Origin: Anaerotruncus sp. MC2020
Lineage (GTDB): Bacteria; Bacillota; Clostridia; Oscillospirales; Ruminococcaceae
DNA: 64,000 nt
Direction: 5' to 3'
Assembly (NCBI GenBank): GCA_000701945.1
Contig: JNKE01000018.1
Coordinates: 62,001 to 126,000 of the forward strand
The position numbers and the translations under genes were made by a program. The notes under the pieces were generated by a model that did not search any database, was not told the origin of the DNA, and saw nothing but the letters and a program-made list of their open reading frames with translations. Positions within the stretch are counted from its first letter, which is position 1; the number at the start of each line of letters is the position of its first letter. This document shows positions 41,701 to 51,456 of this stretch, one piece after another.

Positions 41701-44700
41701 ACTCCATGTTTAACCCAGGAATCCATACAGAAAGCTGTAAACTGTCTTTCAAGCACCGCAGATGCCTGAAGGAATATTTTAGGCGATTGTACATCACCCT
41801 GAATCATTTCAAGTGGATCGGCATAGAAATACAGATCATGAGGTCGAGCATTGGCAACTGCCATAGTAAGAGCATTACCATCTTTACGGCCGCCTCGTCC
41901 TGCTCTCTGCAAGAACTGAGACTGTGCCGGAGGCATACTGCAAAGGATAACAGATGAAAGATCGCCTATATCAATACCCATTTCAAGAGTAGGGGTACAT
42001 GATAATACGTTCGGATCCCATCTTTTCTGCTCATCTCTGCCAAGTTTGAAGTGCGTTTCAAGAATTTCTCTGTCTTCACGCTTCAACAAGCCTGTGTGTT
42101 CCATAGCGTTAATACGATAAAGATCACCATTACGGAACAGTTTGCCATAATACCCCAATTCCGTATCAGCTTTTCTCAGATGGCCTCGGCAATTCTTTCT
42201 CTTGCAGGGTGCATTTTCCCAAAGCGCAGCATTTTCCTCAGAAACAGGAAGAACTGTACCGCAGTCATCACATCTCATCTGAACAACATTGTTGCTGATG
42301 TAGATATGCTTTTTATTGATGCCATAAGGGATATATACAGGAAAATCGTCTATCATCTTACATATTATTCCTGCATTGACTAACTCCTCAAATATGATAA
42401 CACAAAGGTCTGTAAACTCATTTAGCACATCTTCCGAGCATTTATACAGCCAGTCCTCAAACTTTCGGTCTGTTTTGAGATCAAGGTTATAGTAGTGCTT
42501 CTTCCCGCTTTTAGGCTCGATCACAAACCTCGGAGTGTTTCTGCCGGACTGTAAGCCAGGCAGCCATCTAACACGATCAGCAGATATATGATAAGAACTG
42601 TCCTTTTCGATAAATTCATAGAAAACTTTATCATCAAAAGCACCTGACTGTCTGAAAAGATCAAGATAGCCAATAAGCATGTATCGCACATCTGTCTCGT
42701 TGGTTTTTACAAGCCAGCCCAGCTCATTTCTTGCTCTCTGATAAACAGTATTGCTGACACGTTCAATAACATCGGGATCAAAGGCAGCAACAGAGCAAGA
42801 GGACTTCGGCAGTGTACGTCCAATGTTAGCTGATAAGCCATACTCAAGCAATATTTCGTAAGCAAGTCTGCTGTCAACATCGCCAAGAAGTTTCTTTGCA
42901 TACTTGTCCGTTCCGAGCTTACGGTTTGCAATCATCTCCTCATATGCTTTCATCCAGGTCATATTCGGAGCGATAAACTGGCTTATGAATTCTTCGTCAC
43001 TGAACTTCTGATGCCAATAGGAAATAAAGCCCCTCTGAAAATCTTCCAGAGAAACAAGAGAATCATTTGTTTCGGAATACTCCTGAATAGCAGTACGCAG
43101 ACCAAATCTCCATGTTCTGTGGTTAAAGAATCCTGCACGGTGAGCTGCGTCCTGAACATTATCTGAGAAAGCAAGGGCTTTCTTATCGTCGTTAAACTGC
43201 GATGAAAACATCTGAGACAGGCTTACGCTTATTTCAGAGGCACTTCTTAAACCCATAAGGGAAAGACCGCGCTTACTATGGCAGAACGGGCAAACATACT
43301 GTTTCTTGTCCTGAGAGCCTGTTTTAGCGGATTTAGCACCGAGATTCGGGATATATACAGGTATCATTTCCCCACAACCGTCGGGACAATCGCAACTTTC
43401 AGCATCATTTGTATTGAACTTTACATAATGACACTTAGGGCATAAGAAACCGTTCGATTCGCTCATTCCGGGGAAAAGCATTGTGATAGTATCATCACAA
43501 CGGAAATACATATTATAGAACGTGTCAAGGCTGCCGATTTTAGCATACCCACGCTCTGTTTTTGTGGAAGTCCAGCCTGTCGCACCGCAGTCACGGCAGT
43601 TTACAACAGGAAGATACTCCTTTGACTGTCTTTCATTGAGGTCGTGCGATATGGAATATGTAACATCATCAGGAGATACCTTTGCAAGCAGACGGCGAAG
43701 CTCCCTGAGCCAGAACTGCACCTGTACATTTAAGAATGGGCGCAGTTTGCCCTCAGAGCCGATACGGGCGTGAGAAACAAGCGCAAAAAGAGCATTGATA
43801 GCGGTATCCTTATCCGCAATGCTTTCTATCTCAGGATAGTTTGTTACAAGGGCTTCGGCAATAGCTGAGGTCTGATAATACTTACCGCCCATGAGCTTGA
43901 CTGCTGACTGGAAAAAGCTATGGTGCATAAGAATTTTGCCGAGCTGCAACCTTGCTGTATCTGACATTATATCGGATACAGACTCATTTATCCAGCATTC
44001 AGCGGAAAGTTGCAAGAAGTGCGTAATATCGTCATCAATGACCGCAGAAGCAAGCTGTTCCACCTGTTCATTTGTCGGGAAACTGAAATCTGTTACCTCG
44101 CAGCCGTCAAAGAACTCTGATGGTGAAAGTCTGTCCTCGGTGATGATGGCATCACTGTCAAACGGCTCTCCGAAGATCTCAGAAGCATAGCTCAGTATCT
44201 TAGGATTGTTTTCCTCGCCGCCGATAGTTGCAGATGTTCCAACACAGCAAAGATAGCCCGCAGGGGTAAAAAGTCTTGCTTTCAATCTGCGAAGAAGGCA
44301 GGCAAGATCTGTTCCCTGAGCGCCGTCAAAGGTATGAAGCTCGTCAACTGCTATGTATTTCAGAGTCTCAGGCATATTATCCTGCCAGAGAACAGCGTCC
44401 TTCGGGCGGACAAGCAGATAGTCGAGCATTTTATAGTTGGTCATAAGAATATCAGGCGCACGATTGAGCATTACATCATGATTCGTGATTACTCCATGTT
44501 CACTCATCAATCTGCTTGATGTTTCGTCTTTTTCACCGCCGACGTACATACCGACATTGACATTACCCCTCAGCTCAGGGCTGTTATAGATGATCTCGGC
44601 AATACGCTTTGCCTGATCGGACGCAAGAGCGTTCATCGGGTAGATGATGAGTGCCTTGATACCACGCTCACCACGGTGCTTATAGCAGTATTCAAGTATC

Positions 44701-45035
44701 GGATACAGGAAACACTCGGTCTTACCTGAGCCTGTTCCCGTTGCGATAATGGTGGACTGACCGTCGTTTCCGTTAAGGCGGTCAAATGCTTTCTGCTGAT
44801 GAACGTAGGGAGCAAACTTCGGGTGGATAGACTCGAAGTAGTTCTCGTTCAGCTCTGCGACACGGAAAGGCAATCGTACTGCGGTGTACGGTGCGTGATA
44901 TACGCTGTCTTTAGTCGAAAGCAATTTATTCAGTGAACACTGAAACGGCTCGTTGGTCATTGGGAACGTCGTGCGGATATAGTCGCAGATACCGTCCTGT
45001 AGTTGTTCGGCTAATATGGTCGGGAGCATTTTCAT
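38727..45035 (-). CDS. 2,102-residue DEAD-box helicase with DUF1998 zinc domain and C-terminal nuclease-like domain
   Basis: Motor (about residues 75-1150): YVHQQKAFDRLNG, ATGTGSGKTECFLYPILEYC (Walker A), LKYIAVDELHTFDGAQGTDL (DEVH-type box), CVGTSATIGG and FLQRAGRGGRKDG (motif VI). Internal zinc clusters include CRDCGATGW, CPKCHYVKF and CDDCGTVLP. The DUF1998 end has IYDSVPGGTGYLKQLM and CTCGNDPQKDGCYHCLFAYR. The last ~400 residues look like a restriction-endonuclease fold: FDSELERRFIEAF, DSKPDFIIRP, VAVFTDGFTFHRS, then K-R. Size and order match Druantia DruE, or a fusion of DISARM DrmA and DrmB. It lies between the DUF262 gene and RelE-UvrD. Confidence 0.88.
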   Translation of the reverse strand: MKMLPTILAEQLQDGICDYIRTTFPMTNEPFQCSLNKLLSTKDSVYHAPYTAVRLPFRVAELNENYFESIHPKFAPYVHQQKAFDRLNGNDGQSTIIATGTGSGKTECFLYPILEYCYKHRGERGIKALIIYPMNALASDQAKRIAEIIYNSPELRGNVNVGMYVGGEKDETSSRLMSEHGVITNHDVMLNRAPDILMTNYKMLDYLLVRPKDAVLWQDNMPETLKYIAVDELHTFDGAQGTDLACLLRRLKARLFTPAGYLCCVGTSATIGGEENNPKILSYASEIFGEPFDSDAIITEDRLSPSEFFDGCEVTDFSFPTNEQVEQLASAVIDDDITHFLQLSAECWINESVSDIMSDTARLQLGKILMHHSFFQSAVKLMGGKYYQTSAIAEALVTNYPEIESIADKDTAINALFALVSHARIGSEGKLRPFLNVQVQFWLRELRRLLAKVSPDDVTYSISHDLNERQSKEYLPVVNCRDCGATGWTSTKTERGYAKIGSLDTFYNMYFRCDDTITMLFPGMSESNGFLCPKCHYVKFNTNDAESCDCPDGCGEMIPVYIPNLGAKSAKTGSQDKKQYVCPFCHSKRGLSLMGLRSASEISVSLSQMFSSQFNDDKKALAFSDNVQDAAHRAGFFNHRTWRFGLRTAIQEYSETNDSLVSLEDFQRGFISYWHQKFSDEEFISQFIAPNMTWMKAYEEMIANRKLGTDKYAKKLLGDVDSRLAYEILLEYGLSANIGRTLPKSSCSVAAFDPDVIERVSNTVYQRARNELGWLVKTNETDVRYMLIGYLDLFRQSGAFDDKVFYEFIEKDSSYHISADRVRWLPGLQSGRNTPRFVIEPKSGKKHYYNLDLKTDRKFEDWLYKCSEDVLNEFTDLCVIIFEELVNAGIICKMIDDFPVYIPYGINKKHIYISNNVVQMRCDDCGTVLPVSEENAALWENAPCKRKNCRGHLRKADTELGYYGKLFRNGDLYRINAMEHTGLLKREDREILETHFKLGRDEQKRWDPNVLSCTPTLEMGIDIGDLSSVILCSMPPAQSQFLQRAGRGGRKDGNALTMAVANARPHDLYFYADPLEMIQGDVQSPKIFLQASAVLERQFTAFCMDSWVKHGVNSSDVPDKLNTILSKLDSKPADMFPFNFIHYVQDTLTRQINSFTGLFTELDADAKEELLVFAKGDGTEQSPMYLKIIDSFEIIKEERNSLKANIKSLDAMIKELQAKPQDSSFDDQIKELNAEKAALHSVINEINNKNVFNFLSDEGLLPNYAFPESGIVLRALLYRKEEQEGDSKTKYEKRSYEYSRPASSAISEFAPNNTFYADGRKLTVNQIDLHTATIEPWRLCPNCSHAQLEVPGKYSASCPQCGSPAWADSGQLRNMLKVQMVYSNTEDTHSRISDDSDSRSNTFYVRQLLVDVDEDHDILSAYRMNNDDFPFGYEFVKKAALREINFGENDMTGEKVSVAGVDEVRKGFKVCRYCGTIQSSDSRSRKHSFFCKTNKNPQLLADGFETCLFLYREFETEILRLLIPATTEDTSMVRTESFIAAFMLGMKEYFGNVDHLRVAISEVPIPDADFRKQYLVIYDSVPGGTGYLKQLMNNEDSLTTIFEKALTKLENCTCGNDPQKDGCYHCLFAYRQSNQMGSISRKTAMSMLKSILSGKNNVEKIPKLGNISVNALFDSELERRFIEAFSQRSSDTKKIEVNKDVVNDKPGYILKIGSVTWEIEPQVYFSGADGICVDSKPDFIIRPISKEISRRPVAVFTDGFTFHRSIVADDTLKRAAILRSGDYVVWSLSYKDVQSVFQTLDEYATDTLNPLKMPSGARLYKPTVNTIAGADQITPDKTSAFDLLLDYLSLEQAETIFKVHANAYAVSLINTSIMTDNVAFNEWITAFDEVNSQSRFTSNQFAFRDTMFGKWQPRNNNPMLSLYSGIAISKAKADRSTTYTVFAVFDDKTDPANEKFEMEWNGFWHFVNVLQFNPEFSFVTAIGLEKMIYMKLDEPITVTTSGTEQPATNSEWDNVLEELFDDAAKNMAEKLKGANAPVPDEIGYELTENDEVIAEIEMAWTESKIAYLTEDQTEYEEILTEKGWAIINNDTAVSKDMFGGVN

Positions 45036-45071
45036 CTCTCCTTTGTAATTGGTTAATCTAATAACAAGAAT

Positions 45072-46718
45072 TTAAACCTTGTCAAATTCACGTAATACAA
45101 TTCGATTTTTTAATTCTTCATTAAATCTTTCAAGTCGCTTTTTCATAAATAAGTTATAATCATTATTGAATACGCCGACAGTGTTCGGATCACTAATTAG
45201 GTGAGTATTTAATGTAGTATTCAAGTTAGGATTGCTTTTTTGAAATTCAGCAATATACTTTGATGGTGCTCTATCTCTTATAGAACGTTTATTAAGAAAA
45301 TCATCAACTATAGTGATATTAGCAATATGATTTACAAGCCAGTCTGGAATTTCAGGTAGACTTTTTCTCATATATGCTTTTGGAAAGAAGTGATGATAGT
45401 TTTTACTTGTCGCCATTTTAAGCCAGCTATTGTTGATTGTTACAAGTGAATTATCACTAAATGACTTTGGCTGTTGATATGCAAGAATACACAAGAGTCC
45501 CTTGATATATGCAGATCCTACACTGAAGTAGCCCTTGGATTTCAGGTTGTCTACAGATATATCTACTCCTTCATCATATTCAGGCTTCTTATTAAGAAGT
45601 ATATCGTCTATCTTGGAAATATCCTGTGTTAACTTTGATTCTGATGCACTTGAAAATCTCTGTGTAATTACACATCGCCAAAAATAATCCTGAAGCAATA
45701 TTTGTTGATCTCCAAGCGGCTTATCCTTGTGATTATAGAAGTAATAAGTAAATGGAACTAAGAGTGAATCATATGGCAGGAGCTGTGAAACCGGAATCCT
45801 ATAGAAAGTACGAAAATAATCGACAGCGCTTTCAAAAGAACTTATTACTTTATCCCAAACTTTAATAAAAGTATCCTTATCAAGCTTCAATATTTTCTTT
45901 TTAGTACAGTCTTTCTCTATGCAGACTGCAACAGATTGTAAAACTGTTGAACTGGAAACGGTTTCATAATTGACACCAGAGAGGCGTTCTATTAGTTGAT
46001 CATAGCGCTCTGCAAGGTCGAATTTTTGTTCTTCGTCATAAGTTTTGGCAACCATAATTTCAAATACTGTCAAAGCTTGTCCTCCGACATTAATTCGAGT
46101 AAAAATCTCGGTTGCTATATCAATAGGTGCTTCTTCAACCTCTATTGTAGAAAACTGATATGTACGTAGAGAATCTCTATATTTATCAATTTCATCACCA
46201 TAATTAGGATACTTAGCGTAGATCTTATGGTTACTATTGATAAGCTGAACGACGCTAATTAATGCATCACTTTTTCTGTCGGTTGTATCAGTAATAACAA
46301 TCTGTTCATCTGATTTAGCGGATAAATCAACGTATATCTTACTATAATCCACTGTCGCACCTGATTCATTTTTAAGAACAGCACCTTTAAGAGCGACAAA
46401 CAGACTTGTCATACGCTGCTGACCATCGAGTACATATTGCACCATTTCTCCGGAAGGAGTTTCAGGAAGTTCCATATCTCCAATGTTACGTACATAACGC
46501 AAGCGTTCATTTGTTTTCCAAATAATAAATGAACCGATGGGATATCCTTTAAGAATACTGTCAATCAAAGAGGCTGTGGCAGAAATATCCCATACGAATT
46601 TACGTTGAAACTGCGGTATTTTAATCTTTCCTTGTTCTATATTGGCAATCAGATTATTGTACAGCAAAAAGCCAGGTTTTGGCTGATAAATATATTCATG
46701 TGTTTTAGTATCTTCCAT
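45072..46718 (-). CDS. DUF262-family protein with C-terminal HNH-like domain (GmrSD-like)
   Basis: About 548 residues from the ATG at 46718 (GAGGTG ribosome site). The DUF262 N-terminus is clear: KIKIPQFQRKFVWDISATAS, SILKGYPIGSFIIWKTNERL and YVLDGQQRMTSLFVALKGAV (DGQQR nucleotide-site). The C-terminus has YHHFFPKAYMRKSLPEIPDW and HIANITIVDDFLNKRSIRDR, the HNH (DUF1524-like) nuclease signature H..P..N..N. GmrSD-type proteins cut modified DNA in a nucleotide-dependent way. It lies between methyltransferase and DUF1998 helicase, where DISARM and Druantia loci usually lack such a gene. Confidence 0.9.
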   Translation of the reverse strand: MEDTKTHEYIYQPKPGFLLYNNLIANIEQGKIKIPQFQRKFVWDISATASLIDSILKGYPIGSFIIWKTNERLRYVRNIGDMELPETPSGEMVQYVLDGQQRMTSLFVALKGAVLKNESGATVDYSKIYVDLSAKSDEQIVITDTTDRKSDALISVVQLINSNHKIYAKYPNYGDEIDKYRDSLRTYQFSTIEVEEAPIDIATEIFTRINVGGQALTVFEIMVAKTYDEEQKFDLAERYDQLIERLSGVNYETVSSSTVLQSVAVCIEKDCTKKKILKLDKDTFIKVWDKVISSFESAVDYFRTFYRIPVSQLLPYDSLLVPFTYYFYNHKDKPLGDQQILLQDYFWRCVITQRFSSASESKLTQDISKIDDILLNKKPEYDEGVDISVDNLKSKGYFSVGSAYIKGLLCILAYQQPKSFSDNSLVTINNSWLKMATSKNYHHFFPKAYMRKSLPEIPDWLVNHIANITIVDDFLNKRSIRDRAPSKYIAEFQKSNPNLNTTLNTHLISDPNTVGVFNNDYNLFMKKRLERFNEELKNRIVLREFDKV

Positions 46719-46748
46719 TTTTTTCACCTCATAGTTTTATAATTACGG

Positions 46749-49700
46749 TTATTTCCCGTACTTCTCCTCAAAGAACTTCCACGCTGTTTCGTAGTCCTTT
46801 TCACGGTCGCACTTATCAAACGGTGCAACATACTCAATTGTACGCTCAACCTCTCCGCCGGGCATAGTATCATCTTTAATCGTTCTTGGAAATACCTTTC
46901 CTGCGGGTGCGCCCTTGACGTTGCCTTCCCACTCCTTACGGTCGAAGCCTACGCCGACGAGACTGCGGTTTGTGGTGAAAACGATCCTGCCGTTTGCGTC
47001 GTACCATGTATCGGCTTCATACTGCTGCAATACAGGGAACTGAATGCGATAGATGGTTTTGAGCTGTTCAAGTGTCATGCCGAGAGCCATAGCCGTCAGC
47101 ACGTCTATCTCAACAAGTGCCTGTCTGCGTTCGTAGTCGGTACGCAGAGGTGTGTCCCATGTCCATTCGCTTGTCAGGGTGGAGAAACGTTTGTTGTCAA
47201 GGCGAGGATCGGTTTTACTCCATGTTTGCTCAGAAAAAGAATTATCCCAGCAGTTATTCCATAATTCTGCGTAATGCTTGGTCAAACAATTAAGCAACAA
47301 GCCTCTTAACATTAGCTCCTCATTTTCCAATGGTGATATAAGAGGAAAAGCTAGATTAACACCAAGATTTATATGTGCTTTTCCGAGAGTTTTAACAAAA
47401 AAATCATATGGCAAACTATTTTCAGAGGCACACAAAACTACCATTTGTTTCTCATCTGGCATAATAACCCCAAAAAGTGTATATAAAAACATACTTCTTT
47501 TTGGAATAATGCATGAATTCAGTGTGCGTTCAGAAGCGGTACTTACGAATTCTCTATTGACAAGCATATAATAATCATTGCATTTTGCCCCCCATGATGT
47601 TGTAGGTATTCTTTTCATCAATTCATCTTTTGAACATACGACTTTATATTTGGCTCTCGGTATATATAATTCAGGAATAATTGTTAAGTCAATCGAATCA
47701 TAATCGCTATTTACTTTGTATATTCTTCTTGTCGTTTGAAAAAAAGGATTAGCTAAGCTACAGTATGCGCCAATCCACATAGCATCATGTATTGTTTCAG
47801 GATATTCATTTTTAAATATAATCGTGTTGTCGTTTTGTGCATTAGTTTCGTTAAAGAAAGTGGTAGTATATAATTCCTTATTGTACGTACCTAATGTTTT
47901 GTTCTGTAATCCAAAGCATTTTAATACTTCTATAAACAACTGCGCATGTAATATTGGTAATTTGGCTTGTTTCCAATTATTACCACCATCAAACACCTTT
48001 GCAAACAATTCAAGTTCCCTATTACCTATATGTACGACTCTACCTGGGTGTCCATGAATTTCCCAATTGCTATTTTCGTCTTTAATACCTGGAATATCGC
48101 CTGCTATACTATCGTCATAACATGCTTCGATAGTTGATGTATCAAACAGATTACAAATAATATCAAACGAATCTGAATGAATATTAGAATAGACATTTAA
48201 GCCATAAGTAATATAGTCTTTTATATCCTGAAAAAGCTTCTTTTCATTTTGAAAATGAAAATGATATTTTAATTTAGGATATAGTTTTTCTCTTAATAAA
48301 CCTCCTTTAGGATCATCATATACACCATCAGGGTGAACGAAAGCTGATACTCCTATTTTCGAGCCAAACTGCCAAGCTTGCGGTAAAAAACATTTATAAA
48401 AATTAGTTTTCATTCCAATTAAGTCAGGATAGTTTTGTAAAGCCCCTAAGAAATTTTGCTGTCCAGATATAGATTCATATTCATTAAAATATAAATTTGA
48501 GATATCTGAATTTTTCAAGGAGTTTTCTCTTTGTTTTGACGTTTGAGTTGCAGTTAGTTTCTTAACAGCAAACATAGGATTACTATCAGAAAGTAAATTC
48601 TGTTCATTCCATTCCAATCGAATCCACGGTGGATTACCGATAACAAGGTCAAAACCGCCCTTATCAGCAAACACATCAGCAAATTCAAGCTCCCAGTGCA
48701 TAAACTTATTGTCGTTTGCAATCTTACGCACCAGCGCAAGGCGTGGGAACAGCTCGCAGAGCTGATCGAGGTCAACGTCCTGTATCAGCACTTCGTCTTC
48801 ATCATCGTTTGCAAGGAAGGAAAGCTGCTTTTCCTGATTGCTTGTCTGCATAGTACCACGCAGAATAAGATCCATCTCAAACAGAAATTCCGAACGTGAC
48901 GGAAGGAGCTCAGCCTGACTTATCGGCCAGAACCAAAGCGCACACCAATAGTCCATAGCAAATTTAAGCCTTGCATATTCTTTAGCATTCTGTGCATGTT
49001 CAGATTTATATGTATCACGCAGGAACTTATCTTTCTCACGAATAGATAACATACTGTCTCTGCGTTCGTCCTTGTGACCATAAACATCAAGCGCCGTTAT
49101 TGTTCTTTCTTCAAGTTCATGTCTTGCTTCTATTTGCTTTTTCCAGAGTGCATCAATCAGCTTGGAAAGCTCAATCAGGCTCTTGAACTCGTCCTCGGTA
49201 TAAGCTGCGGTGAACTTCTTGTTCCATTCCTTCATCGCTTTGAGCTTTTCGGGTTCAAGGGACTTGATGACCTTATCAGTATAGTCGCACATTCCGGGAT
49301 CGCCCGTCAGGAAATGATACACCTGATAGCGTGAACGTGCGATATTTCTTCCGCTTGCATCGAGCTTCACAAACGGGATATGTTCGGGAGCGTTCTCGTA
49401 CCAGCGTAAGCCCTTAGAGGTCGCAGTAAGCTGGCTCTTGTGGTAGACCTGTCTTCTTGCACCAATCAGTGAGTTACCGTTGACAAGCTGAGTACCGAAC
49501 CACGGCACATAGCCGCCCTTGTAGATCGTGTTCAGCCAGAGAGAAACCTCGGCAAGCTCAACGGCTACGGGGTTCAGGTCGATACCGTATACATTATTGT
49601 CGGCAATATACATCTTGACCTTCTGCAGCTCGTCCATTCGTGTCTCATGGCTGATCGTTTCGCCAAGCTCTGCCTGTTTACGGTCAAGATATGCCTCCGC

Positions 49701-51455
49701 AAGCTGATTGATAGCTTCGTTCAAGAACGCCGCACTTCCCATTGCAGGCTCGCAGACGGTAAGACTGAGTATCTCATCGGCAGTCTTATCTTTGAGAAGC
49801 TCTTTCAGGGCATACTTCACCAGGCACTGTGTCAGAGACTCAGGGGTATAGTAAGATGCGGACTTTTCACGCTCTCTGCCTGCCAGACGATAGATAAATT
49901 CGCCCTTCGGGTGAACACGAAGCTGATCTTTCTTATCGCCCGATTCGTAGCGGACACGCTCGTCCTCGGTGTACTGGTCAAGCTCCTCGGCAGTTACAAA
50001 GTAGCCAACATCAAGCTCGTTGAAGCTATCTCCGGCTTTCTTAACTTCATAGAGGTCTTGCTCTGCGATAAATCCACGGTATGACAGCAGTGCTTCATAT
50101 ACCGCACCCATTTGGTTGATACCGAGATTTGCATAGGAAATACGTCCACGACGGCTGCCTTTTTTGCCCGTAGACTTTGTAAGGCTCATAAGGTCGATGA
50201 TACGGAGCATAACGCTGTTGCGTATCTTCGCATTTACAAGCATAGGTGTATATTCAGGATCAAAGATATGAGCTTTCAGCGGCGGGATCATAAAGATGTT
50301 ATGTACGCTTTCAAGGTTCTTCACCCTGTTGTATACGGCTTCTTTCTGCGGATAACCCGTATAGATAAGCTCATAGAGCTTGCTGAGGGTTTCATACAGA
50401 TAGAATCCCTCTCCGACTTCTTCCGTGTCGTTGCGGATAGACTCGGCTATATCACGCAGACTTTCAAGGGAATAGCCAGAAGCATAAACCTGTTCATTTA
50501 TCGGAGCATAACCAAGCTCAGGTCTTGCTTCGATAAACAGCACGAACAGCATACGGTACATATAGCGCAAGCACTCCAAAGTGAGCTGTGCAGCGTCAAC
50601 AGGTTCTTCGATAAGGTTCTTGCCCTGACGGGTTTTCAAGTCATAAATGACCTCATTTCCGAGTATCTCAATACTCTCACGGAGAGCATATTTGAGATCC
50701 TGCGATACGCCCGAAGCGTGTTTACGGCTCTGTTCATCAAGCGTATCTATAAGAGCGTTACCGTCAGCAGGACAGAGAGAGTCCTTATGCAAAAGGACAG
50801 ACATAGCCTGTAAGGTCGTTGTTTCATGACGGCTGAATATCTCCTGAAGGTCAAATTCAAGATAGCGTTTCTCGTTCCACTTGTTTCTGTCAATCAGCAC
50901 GATAGTATCTATGCCGATAACGATAAGGAAACGAGGAGGCTCTGCTGTATGAAACAGGAGCTTTGTTGCAAGAGCTTCAATATTATCATCGGTAAGAGTA
51001 AGCACATCATTGTTTACAGCATTGAAATCAAGGATGCTGTTTTCCATGATGCCGCTGTCCTTATCCCTTGAATAAGCAAGGACTGCCCAAAGCACCGGTG
51101 CTTTATTAGACTTGACTTCCTCATGGAATACAGGTACTTCAAACTCATCATCAACATTGATGGTGACAGAATTAACCGTACCATAGCCCATAGATTCAAG
51201 GTACTGTGCAGCCATACTGATGATATTGTTTGCCGTGGTAAGATGCGGCTGTCCACGGTCGTATCTGTCGTGTATCGGATAATACTGTTTAGCATTTTCA
51301 CGGAGCATTGCCCACGGAGTTTTCGTTTCTTGGTTCTTGGATTCCTCAGTCCACTGTTTTATACGTTCACTTGCCCCATCCTCAAACATTGTGGAGAAAT
51401 AGTGATTGGTATAATACTCGTTACGGTTCCCAATACCGGTCAGATCTATACTCAT
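46749..51455 (-). CDS. large adenine-specific DNA methyltransferase (DrmMI/type IIG-like)
   Basis: 1,568 residues. The methyltransferase domain has SASYYTPESLTQCLVKYALK, LTVCEPAMGSAAFLNEAINQ (motif I), NVYGIDLNPVAVELAEVSLW and FDLVIGNPPWIRLEWNEQNL (motif IV NPPW, N6-adenine). The N-terminal ~300 residues include a possible nuclease-like pattern (FEVPVFHEEVKSNKAPVLWA). The C-terminal part acts as target recognition. It follows the SNF2 helicase gene by one base. The pairing with an SNF2 helicase is that of class 1 DISARM, where the methyltransferase marks host DNA. Sequence specificity cannot be read. Confidence 0.9.
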   Translation of the reverse strand: MSIDLTGIGNRNEYYTNHYFSTMFEDGASERIKQWTEESKNQETKTPWAMLRENAKQYYPIHDRYDRGQPHLTTANNIISMAAQYLESMGYGTVNSVTINVDDEFEVPVFHEEVKSNKAPVLWAVLAYSRDKDSGIMENSILDFNAVNNDVLTLTDDNIEALATKLLFHTAEPPRFLIVIGIDTIVLIDRNKWNEKRYLEFDLQEIFSRHETTTLQAMSVLLHKDSLCPADGNALIDTLDEQSRKHASGVSQDLKYALRESIEILGNEVIYDLKTRQGKNLIEEPVDAAQLTLECLRYMYRMLFVLFIEARPELGYAPINEQVYASGYSLESLRDIAESIRNDTEEVGEGFYLYETLSKLYELIYTGYPQKEAVYNRVKNLESVHNIFMIPPLKAHIFDPEYTPMLVNAKIRNSVMLRIIDLMSLTKSTGKKGSRRGRISYANLGINQMGAVYEALLSYRGFIAEQDLYEVKKAGDSFNELDVGYFVTAEELDQYTEDERVRYESGDKKDQLRVHPKGEFIYRLAGREREKSASYYTPESLTQCLVKYALKELLKDKTADEILSLTVCEPAMGSAAFLNEAINQLAEAYLDRKQAELGETISHETRMDELQKVKMYIADNNVYGIDLNPVAVELAEVSLWLNTIYKGGYVPWFGTQLVNGNSLIGARRQVYHKSQLTATSKGLRWYENAPEHIPFVKLDASGRNIARSRYQVYHFLTGDPGMCDYTDKVIKSLEPEKLKAMKEWNKKFTAAYTEDEFKSLIELSKLIDALWKKQIEARHELEERTITALDVYGHKDERRDSMLSIREKDKFLRDTYKSEHAQNAKEYARLKFAMDYWCALWFWPISQAELLPSRSEFLFEMDLILRGTMQTSNQEKQLSFLANDDEDEVLIQDVDLDQLCELFPRLALVRKIANDNKFMHWELEFADVFADKGGFDLVIGNPPWIRLEWNEQNLLSDSNPMFAVKKLTATQTSKQRENSLKNSDISNLYFNEYESISGQQNFLGALQNYPDLIGMKTNFYKCFLPQAWQFGSKIGVSAFVHPDGVYDDPKGGLLREKLYPKLKYHFHFQNEKKLFQDIKDYITYGLNVYSNIHSDSFDIICNLFDTSTIEACYDDSIAGDIPGIKDENSNWEIHGHPGRVVHIGNRELELFAKVFDGGNNWKQAKLPILHAQLFIEVLKCFGLQNKTLGTYNKELYTTTFFNETNAQNDNTIIFKNEYPETIHDAMWIGAYCSLANPFFQTTRRIYKVNSDYDSIDLTIIPELYIPRAKYKVVCSKDELMKRIPTTSWGAKCNDYYMLVNREFVSTASERTLNSCIIPKRSMFLYTLFGVIMPDEKQMVVLCASENSLPYDFFVKTLGKAHINLGVNLAFPLISPLENEELMLRGLLLNCLTKHYAELWNNCWDNSFSEQTWSKTDPRLDNKRFSTLTSEWTWDTPLRTDYERRQALVEIDVLTAMALGMTLEQLKTIYRIQFPVLQQYEADTWYDANGRIVFTTNRSLVGVGFDRKEWEGNVKGAPAGKVFPRTIKDDTMPGGEVERTIEYVAPFDKCDREKDYETAWKFFEEKYGK

Positions 51456-51456
51456 A

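Noticed and set aside
38700-45000. Many plus-strand open frames opposite the 2,102-residue helicase gene
   Set aside because: They are mirror frames of a clear motif-bearing gene, lack ribosome sites and show no family motifs.
50112-50813. 233-codon plus-strand frame inside the methyltransferase gene
   Set aside because: Antisense shadow; composition and lack of start signals do not support a gene.
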